Of a DNA stretch of 64,000 nucleotides, positions 8,701 through 16,676 are shown piece after piece. A program made the translations under genes and the position numbers. Source of the DNA: a bacterium (lineage in GTDB: Bacteria > Zhuqueibacterota > Zhuqueibacteria > Residuimicrobiales > Residuimicrobiaceae); NCBI GenBank assembly GCA_029554865.1, contig JAKPUX010000056.1, positions 1 to 64,000 on the forward strand, written 5' to 3'. The notes under the pieces were generated by a model that was not told where the DNA came from, made no database searches, and saw only the letters and a program-made list of their open reading frames with translations. Within the stretch, counting starts at the first letter, position 1. Every line of letters starts with the position of its first letter.

Positions 8701-10053
8701 TCAATCTCTCATTTTCACCCGCCAGAGCAAGGCCGCCAGGATCAGGGAAGCGACCGAGCTGCCGAGCCAGAACCAGATGGCGCTGGAGAAATCATAATGG
8801 CGCACGCCGTCAACCATGGTGGTGCCCGCTTCGATCAGGCGGCCGCTGATCCGCTCCTGGATGGCGGCGCCGAGATAGCTGAAGACCCCGATAAAGCCCA
8901 TGGCCGCGCCCGCCGCTTTTTTGGGGGAGATATCGACGGCGAAGAGGCCGCCCAGGGCGGTGACCAGGCCGTTGATGGAGAAACCGTAGGCGAGAAAGGC
9001 AATGGTCAGCCAGACAGGATTGTTGCCGGGCATGAAAAAGATCACCAGCAGGGAGGCGATCTCCATCACGGCGCAGATCAGATTGACGGGCGGACGCCTC
9101 GCCTTGAAGAGCTTGTCGGAGATAAAGCCGTAGGCGGCGCAGCCGGCGATGCCGGCGACCGGATTCATCGCCAGCAGCCCCCCGGCCTGGAGATCGGAAA
9201 AGCCCCGCGCCTCCTGGAGAAAGAGCATGCCCCAGCTGTTCATGCCGTAGCGGGTCATATACATGGTGGCGCTGGCGAGGGCGAGAATCCAGATCGAGGG
9301 CATTTTCAGGATCGAGATCTGGGCCTGCCATGTGCTCTTCGCCGCCGCCGCGGCCGCCTGCGGCCCGGTGGCGAAATCATTGCGCCACTCGGCCACTGAG
9401 GGCAGCCCCAGGGTCTGCGGACGGTCCGAGACAAAGAGATAGGCGGCGACAGCGACCAGGACGCAGAGCAAACCCGGCCCGATGAATCCCGCCTGCCAGC
9501 CAAAAAAGGCGACCAGGGCCGCCGAACCGACAAAGGTCAGCCCCTCGCCGATGGAGTGGGCGGTGCTCCAGATGCCATAGTAGCGGCCGCGCTCGCGATT
9601 GCTGAACCAATGCGAAAGCGCGACTATACCCGCCGGCGACCCAAAGCCCTGGAACCAGCCGTTCAGGGCCCAGAGGGCGACCCAGACCCAGAGCAGGGTC
9701 GACCAGCCCATGGCGATATTGATCAGGGCGGACATGAGAATGCCGGTGGCGAGGAATTTCTTGACGTTGGCGTGGTCGGCGAGAAAACCGTTGACCAGCT
9801 TGCCAAAGGCATAGCCGTAAAAAATGCCTGATCCGATGAGGCCGAGCTGCTCGGCGGTGAAAATATTGCCGTCGATGAGGGGCTTTTTCACCACCGACAA
9901 CCCCAGCCGGCAGGTATAAGCGATGCCGTAGGTGAGGGTAATGGCGAGCATGACAGAGAGACGGCGGCGGCGGTAGAGCCGGTCGATCTCCGCCTGGTCC
10001 GTCAGGCGCGGGGCATCCGGTCCGGCGGCAAAAAAACGAAAGGGATTCCACAT
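8701..10053 (-). CDS. Organophosphate:phosphate antiporter (MFS, OPA family)
   Basis: A 450-residue inner-membrane transporter with about 12 hydrophobic segments. It matches the GlpT/UhpT family, whose members exchange an organic phosphate ester for inorganic phosphate. The diagnostic segment is WALNGWFQGFGSPAG followed by WFSNRERGRYYGIWSTAHSI, and the N-terminus has the usual YRRRR ahead of the first helix. The start has a GAGG element 12 bases upstream. Next to a phytase and inositol oxidation genes it could import an inositol phosphate in exchange for the phosphate released by phytase; that is inference. Hexose phosphate or glycerol phosphate are the standard alternatives. Confidence 0.85.
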   Translation of the reverse strand: MWNPFRFFAAGPDAPRLTDQAEIDRLYRRRRLSVMLAITLTYGIAYTCRLGLSVVKKPLIDGNIFTAEQLGLIGSGIFYGYAFGKLVNGFLADHANVKKFLATGILMSALINIAMGWSTLLWVWVALWALNGWFQGFGSPAGIVALSHWFSNRERGRYYGIWSTAHSIGEGLTFVGSAALVAFFGWQAGFIGPGLLCVLVAVAAYLFVSDRPQTLGLPSVAEWRNDFATGPQAAAAAAKSTWQAQISILKMPSIWILALASATMYMTRYGMNSWGMLFLQEARGFSDLQAGGLLAMNPVAGIAGCAAYGFISDKLFKARRPPVNLICAVMEIASLLVIFFMPGNNPVWLTIAFLAYGFSINGLVTALGGLFAVDISPKKAAGAAMGFIGVFSYLGAAIQERISGRLIEAGTTMVDGVRHYDFSSAIWFWLGSSVASLILAALLWRVKMRD

Positions 10054-10154
10054 GGGATGATATCCTCGACTAACTCATGAATGGACTTTACCCTCCCCCA
10101 TCCCGGTGCGGCCGGGCGCTCCACGCAGCGAGTCACCCGGCACAGACCGGCGGG

Positions 10155-11198
10155 TCAGGGCTTGAGGGTGATCTTCATCGCCTGCTTGGGCACATGGCTC
10201 AGGGTGGGGAGGTCCAGCCCCAGCTTGGCAAAGGCACTTCCACCCTGCTCCAGGGGGATAGTCTCGGTGAAGAAGGGGCCCATATCGATCTTTTTCTCCT
10301 GCAGGATCTTGATCGCCGGCAGCATGGTATTCTGGCCGATATAGGTGCCGAGGATCCTGACCGCCCGGCGGGTGATTTCGTAAGGGGTGATGGTCGCCTT
10401 GACGCTCGAGTCCATGCCGAAGGCGAGAACCTTGCCGCCGGGGGCGACATATTTCAGGGCGTTCTCGAGCTGGGTGCCGACGGCATCGATGACGATATCG
10501 AAGCCGTTGCCGCGAGTCCGCTCTTTGGCCATCTGCACCAGATCAGTCTGGTCAGGGTCATAGACCGGCACACCGAGCTGCCGGGCGACGCCGCGGCGGA
10601 AGGGGTCGATCTCGCTGACGGCCACCTGGGCGGCGATGTTTTTCGCCATACCGGTGAAAAGATAGCCGATCGGTCCGAAACCGAGGATGAGCACCGCATC
10701 CCAGGGCTGCATCTGCACGGTGTTCATGCCGTTGAGCACAGTGCCGAGGGTCTCGACCTGGGTGGCAACCATATTATCCAGAACATCAGGAAGCTTGAAA
10801 CAGACACTCTCCGGAGCGCGGCAGTACTCGGCATAGCCCCCGTTCTGAAAAATACCCAGGGTCTTCTCCTTGATGATTTCGCACTGGCTGCTCAGCCCCA
10901 TGCGGCAGAAATCGCACACCCCGCAGCGGGGGTTGTTGTCGACAGCGACGCGGTCGCCGGGCTTGACTGCAGTCACCGACTTGCCCACCTCCACCACCGT
11001 GCCGCAGAATTCATGGCCGAGGACGACCCCCTCCCTGTAGGCGTGCTTGCCTTCCATGATCTTGACATCCGAGCCGCAGATGCCGCAGGCCGCCACCTTG
11101 ACAATGACATCGTCGTGCTCCCGGACCTCCGGGATGGGGATCTCCTCAAGTTCGATGCAGCCCACCCTCTTGAAAACCAGCGCTTTCATCTTTGCCAT
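10155..11198 (-). CDS. Zinc-dependent polyol/sugar dehydrogenase (MDR family)
   Basis: A 347-residue medium-chain NAD(P)-dependent dehydrogenase. The catalytic zinc site shows as CGICGSD and GHEFCG, the structural zinc site as four Cys in NNPRCGVCDFCRMGLSSQC, and the Rossmann fold as ILGFGPIGYL. It resembles sorbitol, galactitol-phosphate and threonine dehydrogenases. The start chosen is the ATG of MAKMKALVF; longer frames lack family similarity upstream. It follows the ABC importer genes, and in this setting it might reduce or oxidise a sugar acid formed from inositol, for example tagaturonate; that role is a guess. Confidence 0.85.
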   Translation of the reverse strand: MAKMKALVFKRVGCIELEEIPIPEVREHDDVIVKVAACGICGSDVKIMEGKHAYREGVVLGHEFCGTVVEVGKSVTAVKPGDRVAVDNNPRCGVCDFCRMGLSSQCEIIKEKTLGIFQNGGYAEYCRAPESVCFKLPDVLDNMVATQVETLGTVLNGMNTVQMQPWDAVLILGFGPIGYLFTGMAKNIAAQVAVSEIDPFRRGVARQLGVPVYDPDQTDLVQMAKERTRGNGFDIVIDAVGTQLENALKYVAPGGKVLAFGMDSSVKATITPYEITRRAVRILGTYIGQNTMLPAIKILQEKKIDMGPFFTETIPLEQGGSAFAKLGLDLPTLSHVPKQAMKITLKP

Positions 11199-11254
11199 CT
11201 TTTTCTCGCTTTCCTTGAAGATAATATGAGTATTCGCGCCACGAGCGTAAAACA

Positions 11255-11371
11255 TCACTCTCACCAAGACACCAAGCCACAAAGAAATATATATTTAGAT
11301 CTTCTTTGCGCCTTTGCGGCTTTGCGAGAGACATTTCCTGTCTTTTCTTTGCGTCTCTGCGTCTCAGCGGG
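11255..11371. repeat. Intergenic palindromic repeat element
   Basis: A left arm of the type caccaagacaccaag followed by acaaagaa, an AT-rich centre (atatatattt), and a right arm of the type ctttgcgcctttgcggc. A second right-type copy (ctttgcgtctctgcgtctca) follows 10 bases later. The arms are imperfectly complementary and each is a short tandem of an 8-9 base unit. Elements of this wording occur between genes in many environmental bacteria. It lies between the dehydrogenase and the binding-protein genes. Confidence 0.6.
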
Positions 11372-11392
11372 AGGCCGCTGCTATGACTTATT

Positions 11393-12304
11393 CTACTTTC
11401 TCACCAGCTCGATCGGGACCGGGATGTAGGCCGGAATTTGCTCGCCCCGCATGAAGCGGGCGGCGTTTTCAATCGCCAGCCGGCCCATCTCGCGCGGATT
11501 CTGGGCGATCGAGGCCTCCATGCGGCCGGCGGCGATGGCCTCACGGGCATCCGTGATGGCGTCAAAGCCGATCACAAGGATATCCGCGCTGCGCCCCGCC
11601 GCAGCGATCGCCTCTACCGCCCCCAGGGCCATCATGTCGTTGCAGCCAAAGACCGCCTGGACATCGGGATGGGACTGGAGAATATTCTGAAAGACATTGT
11701 AGCCCTGATCCCGTTCCCAGTTGGCGGTCTGGGAGGCGACGATGCGGATCCCCGGCGCCTTGTCGATCGCGGCATGGAAGCCGCGCAGGCGAGAATCGCC
11801 GGTCTCATGGCCGGGGATGCCCTCGAGGATGGCTACCCGGCCGATTCCGCCCAGTTTTTCGATGATGCGCTCGCCGGCGATGCGGCCGCCGTCAAAATTG
11901 TCGGAGCCGATGAAGGTGGCCACTTTTCCACCGGCCTCGGCCAGGGCCGTCGAATCCACGCGCGTATCCAGGATCAGCACCGGGATGCCGGCCCGGTTGG
12001 CCTTGAGAATGGCCGGAATCACCTCGCGCGAACCGGCGGGGGTGAGGCAGATCGCCGCGACCTTGCGCTGGATGAGATTCTCGATGATCTGCATCTGCTT
12101 TTCGACATCCAGCTCGCGTTCAGCCGCCTGGACGATGAGCGGCAGCTGCAGGCGTTGAGCCGCCTCTTCGGCCCCAAGCTGCATATCCATGAAGAAGGGG
12201 TTGTTGAGGGTCTTCATGACCAGGGCCACCGCCGGGGCGGACTTGTCCTGGCTGCAGCCGATGCAAAGCCCGAGGAGGGCGAGTGACAGGATTGCTTTTT
12301 TCAT
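11393..12304 (-). CDS. Sugar ABC transporter substrate-binding lipoprotein
   Basis: A 303-residue periplasmic-binding protein of the RbsB type. The lipobox LCIGC (residues 13-17) predicts a lipid-anchored protein facing the periplasm. The ligand-binding fold starts with VALVMKTLNNPFF and contains ICLTPAGSREVIP, GSDNFDGGRIAGE and GCNDMMALGAVEA, all ribose-family signatures. AGGAG precedes the ATG. It forms a full CUT2-type importer with the permease and ATPase genes directly upstream. Since the next genes encode inositol oxidation, myo-inositol or a derivative is the likely cargo; CUT2 inositol importers are known in other bacteria. Confidence 0.9.
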   Translation of the reverse strand: MKKAILSLALLGLCIGCSQDKSAPAVALVMKTLNNPFFMDMQLGAEEAAQRLQLPLIVQAAERELDVEKQMQIIENLIQRKVAAICLTPAGSREVIPAILKANRAGIPVLILDTRVDSTALAEAGGKVATFIGSDNFDGGRIAGERIIEKLGGIGRVAILEGIPGHETGDSRLRGFHAAIDKAPGIRIVASQTANWERDQGYNVFQNILQSHPDVQAVFGCNDMMALGAVEAIAAAGRSADILVIGFDAITDAREAIAAGRMEASIAQNPREMGRLAIENAARFMRGEQIPAYIPVPIELVRK

Positions 12305-12319
12305 GGTCTTCTCCTGATT

Positions 12320-13267
12320 TCAGGATCGTCTTTTTTTCATCATCATGTCGAGGAGAACAGCGACGATGATCACCGCCCCGATCACCGTCTGCTGGACAAA
12401 CGAGGAGACGCCGAGAAGATTGAGTCCGTTGCGCAAAACCCCCATGATAAAGGCCCCGATCAGGGTGCCGAAGATCTGCCCCTCACCCCCGAGCAGGCTG
12501 GTGCCGCCGATCACAGTGGCGGCGATGGCGTCCAGCTCATAATTCATCCCGGCGATGGGCTGCGCCGAATTGAGGCGGGCGGTGAGCAGGATGGCCGCCA
12601 GGGCGCTGAGCAGCCCGGCGAGGCTGTAGACCAGGGTTTTGTGCAGTTTGACGTTCACGCCCGAAAGCAGGGTCGCCTCCTCGTTGCCGCCGATGGCATA
12701 GGTGTAGCGTCCCAACCGGGTCCGGCTGAGCACCAGATGGGCGATGAGATAGACCGCCGCCATGATCCAGACCGGGAGGGGGATGGCGAGAAACTCCCCG
12801 TTGGCGATCGCCCTGAAGCCGGGCGCAAAGCCCGAGACCGGCCGGCCGTCACTGAAGATGAGGGCGGCGCCGCGCGCGACGCTCATCATGCCGAGGGTGG
12901 CGATGAAAGGTGGCAATTTGCCGCGGGCGATGAGAAGACCGTTGGCGCTCCCGCACAGGGCGCCAACCACCAGGCAGAGGAGGAGGGCCAGCGGGACCGG
13001 CGCCCCCGCTTGCAGAGCACTGGCCATGACCACCCCCGAGAGGGCAAGGATGGAGCCCACCGAGAGGTCGATGCCGGCGCTGATGATGACAAAAGTCATA
13101 CCCGCAGCGATGATCGCATTGATGGCCGTCTGCTGGGCGATGTTGAGCCAGTTCGAGAGCGACATGAAATGGGGGGAGAGCGCCCAGAGGGCTGCCGAGA
13201 GCAGGATGAGGACGAACAGGGTGGTGAGTTGGCGTCCGTGCTGCAGGAAAAGGCTTTTTACACGCAC
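12320..13267 (-). CDS. Sugar ABC transporter permease (RbsC type)
   Basis: A 315-residue inner-membrane permease of the CUT2 family, with about 8-10 hydrophobic helices. Typical segments are SAGIDLSVGSILALSGVV, the conserved GKLPPFIATLGMMSVARG loop, and IAATVIGGTSLLGGEGQIFGT. The start is GTG, placed directly after the TGA of the upstream ATPase gene with no spacer, and GGGAGG lies inside the end of that gene. The pair is therefore translationally coupled. It would form the channel for the ligand brought by the binding lipoprotein. Confidence 0.92.
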   Translation of the reverse strand: MRVKSLFLQHGRQLTTLFVLILLSAALWALSPHFMSLSNWLNIAQQTAINAIIAAGMTFVIISAGIDLSVGSILALSGVVMASALQAGAPVPLALLLCLVVGALCGSANGLLIARGKLPPFIATLGMMSVARGAALIFSDGRPVSGFAPGFRAIANGEFLAIPLPVWIMAAVYLIAHLVLSRTRLGRYTYAIGGNEEATLLSGVNVKLHKTLVYSLAGLLSALAAILLTARLNSAQPIAGMNYELDAIAATVIGGTSLLGGEGQIFGTLIGAFIMGVLRNGLNLLGVSSFVQQTVIGAVIIVAVLLDMMMKKRRS

Positions 13268-14764
13268 TCAGTTGCCTCCCAAAGCGAGGTTCAAAATCTT
13301 TTGCTGGGTAGCCTCGGCGGCGGAGAGCTCCCCGGCGATGCGCCCCTGGCACATCACCAGCACCCGGTCGCTCATGCCGATGATTTCCGCCAGCTCGGAG
13401 GAGATCATCAGAATGGCGGCGCCGTCGGCCGCAAGCTTGTTCATGAGCTGGTAGATCTCCACCTTGGCCCCGACATCGATGCCGCGGGTGGGCTCGTCGA
13501 AAAGGAGGATTCGCGACTCGGAGCAGAGCCACTTGCTCATCACCACTTTCTGCTGGTTGCCCCCGCTCAGGTAACGGACCTGCTGCCCCAGGCCGGGGGT
13601 GCGGATGCGCAGCTTGTCGACGAAACCGGAGGCCGCGTTGCTCTCCCGCGTCCGGCTCACCCAACCCAGGCGCGAGAACCTGGCCAGACTGGCCAGGCAG
13701 ATATTCTCCCGGACCGCGAGATTGAGGACCAGTCCCTGGCCCTTGCGGTCCTCGGTGAGATAACCGATCCCCTGGTGGATGGCGTCACGGGGCGAGCCGA
13801 TGCGGACCGGCTTGCCCTTGATGAAGATGCGGCCGCCGTCGACGGGATCAGCCCCGAACAGGGCCCGCGCCAGTTCCGTGCGGCCGGAACCCAGCAGCCC
13901 GGCGATTCCCAGCACCTCGCCCCGGCGCAGGGTGAAGGAGATCTCCTCCAGCACGCCGCGACGGCTGAGCTTTTCCACCCGCAGGGCCTCTGCGCCCGGC
14001 TCGACCCGCACCTTGGGAAAATGCTCCTTGAGCTCGCGGTTAACCATGAGGCGGACCAGTTCCTCCCGGGAGGTGCCGGCGATTGGCCTGGTTTCGATGT
14101 GACGGCCGTCGCGCAGCACCGTGACCCGCTCCCCGATCTCAAAGATCTCCTCCATGCGGTGCGAGATGTAAATGACCGATACCCCCCGTTGTGTCAGGCG
14201 GCGGATCAGGGCGAAGAGCTCGCCGATCTCCTGCCCGGTCAAGGCCGAGGTGGGCTCATCCATGATGAGAATGCGGGCCTGGAGCGAAAGCGCCCGCGCC
14301 ACCTCCACCATCTGCTGCTGGGCTACGCTGAGCTCGCACACGCGCCTGCTGGCGTCGATCCCGGCATGGAGTTCGTCAAGCAGGGACTGGGCATCAGTGA
14401 CCACTCTTTTCTGATCGATGAATCCGGAGCGGCGCCGCGGCTCGCGGCCGAGAAAAATGTTCTCCGCTGCGGTGAGGGCGGGAATGAGATTGAGCTCCTG
14501 GTAGATGATGGCGATGCCCAGTTCCTGGGCCCGGCGCGGGGTTTCGATCCTCACCTCGACACCATCGAGCAGGATCTGCCCGCTGCTGCGCGGATTGGCG
14601 CCACTGAGGATCTTGACCAGGGTCGATTTTCCGGCGCCGTTTTCCCCAAGCAGCACATGGACCTCGCCCTGCATGAGATCGAAATGGACGTCATCGAGGG
14701 CCACAACACCGGGAAAAACCTGGCCGATGTGGTGCATCTCCAACACGGGCCGGCCGCTGATCAC
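13268..14764 (-). CDS. Sugar ABC transporter ATP-binding protein (RbsA type)
   Basis: A 498-residue protein with two fused ABC domains, as in RbsA/MglA. Domain 1 has Walker A GENGAGKS, signature LSVAQQQMVEVARAL and Walker B ILIMDEPTSAL. Domain 2 has the degenerate Walker A GLLGSGRTE, signature LSGGNQQKV and Walker B ILLFDEPTRGID. It energises the CUT2 importer. The start is a GTG that overlaps the TGA of the upstream epimerase gene (GTGA), with GGAGG at a good distance. Tight coupling to an inositol-pathway gene ties the importer to that pathway. Confidence 0.94.
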   Translation of the reverse strand: MISGRPVLEMHHIGQVFPGVVALDDVHFDLMQGEVHVLLGENGAGKSTLVKILSGANPRSSGQILLDGVEVRIETPRRAQELGIAIIYQELNLIPALTAAENIFLGREPRRRSGFIDQKRVVTDAQSLLDELHAGIDASRRVCELSVAQQQMVEVARALSLQARILIMDEPTSALTGQEIGELFALIRRLTQRGVSVIYISHRMEEIFEIGERVTVLRDGRHIETRPIAGTSREELVRLMVNRELKEHFPKVRVEPGAEALRVEKLSRRGVLEEISFTLRRGEVLGIAGLLGSGRTELARALFGADPVDGGRIFIKGKPVRIGSPRDAIHQGIGYLTEDRKGQGLVLNLAVRENICLASLARFSRLGWVSRTRESNAASGFVDKLRIRTPGLGQQVRYLSGGNQQKVVMSKWLCSESRILLFDEPTRGIDVGAKVEIYQLMNKLAADGAAILMISSELAEIIGMSDRVLVMCQGRIAGELSAAEATQQKILNLALGGN

Positions 14765-15567
14765 GTGAACCTCCGCATATGCACAATGGTGTTGCGGGCG
14801 GCGCTGTCGGCGTCCGGCAGGGGCAGGATCTCGGCGGAGAGCCAGCCGCGGTAGCCGGCGCGGTCGAGGGCCTCGATGACCGCGCCGAAGTCAATGTGGC
14901 CGGCGTCCGGGTGCCAGCGGTTGGAGTCGGCGATGTGAAAATGAAAAATCCGCTCCCCCGCCATGGCGATGCTGCGGGTCGGGGAGGGCTCTTCGATATT
15001 CATGTGAAAAGTGTCGAGCAGCAGCCCGACATTGTCCAGCTTGAGGCGGTCGAGAAAGCGCAGTCCGGCATCAACGGTGTTGATGAATTCGGTCTCGTAG
15101 CGGTTGATGGGCTCGACGGCGAATTTTTGCGCGGGATGGCCCAAGGCGATGTCCCGCATCGCCTCGAGGATGAGTTCCTCCGCCCGGGATTTGTCCTGGG
15201 CGCCGGCCGATTTGCCGCGGATGAGGCCGACGATGAGGAGGGCCCCCAGCTTCTCCGCCAGGGGCACATGGGCGTGCATGCGCGCCACTGCGCGGGCGCG
15301 CACGTTCCGGTCCGGATCGGTGAAAGAGAGCCCCTCCTCCCCGAAGGCCTGTCCGGTGCCGATGGCCGGCACCGGCAGCCCGGCGGCTTCGAGGGCCGAC
15401 AGCACCCGGCCCCGGTCGAGCAGACCGGGATCGCGGATGGCCAGTTCAACGCCGTCGTAGCCGAGGGCCTTGATCCGGCCCAGGTCCTCCTCCAGTCCGC
15501 CGCGGTAGACCATCGCCGCAAACGAGGCGGGCTGGAGCGAGAGGACGATGCTCAGTCTGCAGCGCAT
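14761..15567 (-). CDS. iolO: 5-keto-L-gluconate epimerase (IolO type)
   Basis: A 268-residue TIM-barrel protein of the xylose-isomerase/AP-endonuclease-2 superfamily. In T. maritima, IolO (TM0416) converts 5-keto-L-gluconate to D-tagaturonate. This protein shares the recognisable wording of that family: ELAIRDPGLLD, PAIGTGQAF, VEPINRYETEFINT, LLDTFHMNIEEP and HFHIADSNRWHPDAGHIDF, which supply the usual Glu, Asp, His and Glu metal ligands. Its ATG shares one base with the TGA of the upstream iolN-like gene and its own stop overlaps the ATPase start, so the operon is tightly packed. A generic sugar-phosphate isomerase is the fallback call. Confidence 0.82.
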   Translation of the reverse strand: MRCRLSIVLSLQPASFAAMVYRGGLEEDLGRIKALGYDGVELAIRDPGLLDRGRVLSALEAAGLPVPAIGTGQAFGEEGLSFTDPDRNVRARAVARMHAHVPLAEKLGALLIVGLIRGKSAGAQDKSRAEELILEAMRDIALGHPAQKFAVEPINRYETEFINTVDAGLRFLDRLKLDNVGLLLDTFHMNIEEPSPTRSIAMAGERIFHFHIADSNRWHPDAGHIDFGAVIEALDRAGYRGWLSAEILPLPDADSAARNTIVHMRRFT

Positions 15568-16661
15568 CAGAGCCCCATTTTCTGGATGCTGTAGATCGGC
15601 CGCCAGCCCGGCGAAAAGGGCTCCCTGAGATAGGGTTCCATCTCGGCGGCCGTGCGCATGGTGGTCTTTTCGACCGGCGGCAGCTGCCCCGGAGGAAAGG
15701 CGGCGAGGATCTCGTCGTTGATCAGGGTCAGATAGGAGAGGATGGCCGCGATCGTGCGTTTGGCCTTCTGTGCGCTGCCGATGGTCGGGCGTCCAACCAC
15801 CCCCTCGGGCACCGAGGCGAGCTCGATCGGGGAGTGGCCCTGGCCCTCGCTCCAGCGGCTCGGCCGGCCGAAGGGATCGACCGCCTTGTCGAAATGGCCG
15901 TCCGGCAAAAAGCCCTCCACTTTGGTCTCCTCGGCATAGTTCATCTCGACGAAGCGCGGCTCCAGCAGCAGCATCACGGAGGTCTCAGCCTCGTCGGCAT
16001 GGACAAAATCGTCATCCCATTCCCCGCCGCGCGCCTTGGTGCGGAAGAACTCGCGCACCGAACGGTGCCAGTCGAGGGTGCGGAAAATACCCGGCAGGTT
16101 CCAGCGTTTCTGCAGCTCCTGGATCGCCGCCTCCATCAGCCAGGAGTGGCCGTGGTTATTGACCAGGATCTGTTTGCGAAAGCCGTCGTTCCAGAGGCCG
16201 ACCATGACATCGATGAGGTTGCGCTTGACCACCTCATCCTCGAGATGGACGGTGCCGGGCATGCCGATGTGGTGGTGGGGATGGCCGCCGTAATTGAGGG
16301 GCGAAAAGACCAGATTGCAGGCCGCTCCCTTTTTGGCGGTGTAGCGGCGGACCCCCTCGAGGATCTGGGTCACCATAAAGGTGTCGAGGGCGGTGACGGT
16401 GTGGTCGCCGTGCTGCTCGGTGCAGCCGATGGGGATGAAGACAATGTCGTTCTTTTTACGGTTCTCCACCACCCGGTGGCGGATGGTGTTCTGGATATAG
16501 GTGCCGGGCTTGCCCAGCTCGGAGGGTGAAGGAATCTCGTACTCCTGCAGGATGTGGTCGATCTCCTCGGGAGAGGCCTCCCAGATCCGTTTTTTCATGC
16601 GGCCGACCGAGGTGTCTTCGAAGTTCAGATCGGGCCGGTTGGTTGTCAGCCATCCACTCAT
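15567..16661 (-). CDS. iolN: 3-dehydro-scyllo-inosose hydrolase (IolN, creatininase family)
   Basis: A 364-residue creatininase-family hydrolase. Metal-binding and active-site signs are IPIGCTEQHGDHTVTALDTF, NYGGHPHHHIGMPGT, VNNHGHSW and HADEAETS. In T. maritima, IolN (TM0413) opens the ring of the diketo-inositol made by IolM and yields 5-keto-L-gluconate. The protein is longer than ordinary creatininases because of an N-terminal extension (about 60 residues), as expected for the IolN type. It lies between the IolM-like and IolO-like genes, in pathway order. AGGATAG precedes the ATG. The family call is firm; the exact reaction rests on gene context. Confidence 0.8.
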   Translation of the reverse strand: MSGWLTTNRPDLNFEDTSVGRMKKRIWEASPEEIDHILQEYEIPSPSELGKPGTYIQNTIRHRVVENRKKNDIVFIPIGCTEQHGDHTVTALDTFMVTQILEGVRRYTAKKGAACNLVFSPLNYGGHPHHHIGMPGTVHLEDEVVKRNLIDVMVGLWNDGFRKQILVNNHGHSWLMEAAIQELQKRWNLPGIFRTLDWHRSVREFFRTKARGGEWDDDFVHADEAETSVMLLLEPRFVEMNYAEETKVEGFLPDGHFDKAVDPFGRPSRWSEGQGHSPIELASVPEGVVGRPTIGSAQKAKRTIAAILSYLTLINDEILAAFPPGQLPPVEKTTMRTAAEMEPYLREPFSPGWRPIYSIQKMGL

Positions 16662-16676
16662 GGTACTATCCTTTCG

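Noticed and set aside
7776-15567. Classical Bacillus-type inositol pathway (IolB, IolC, IolD, IolE, IolJ)
   Set aside because: No IolD, IolE or IolB homologue is present; the creatininase-family and TIM-barrel enzymes match the alternative IolN/IolO route. The PfkB protein could mimic IolC, but this alone is not enough.
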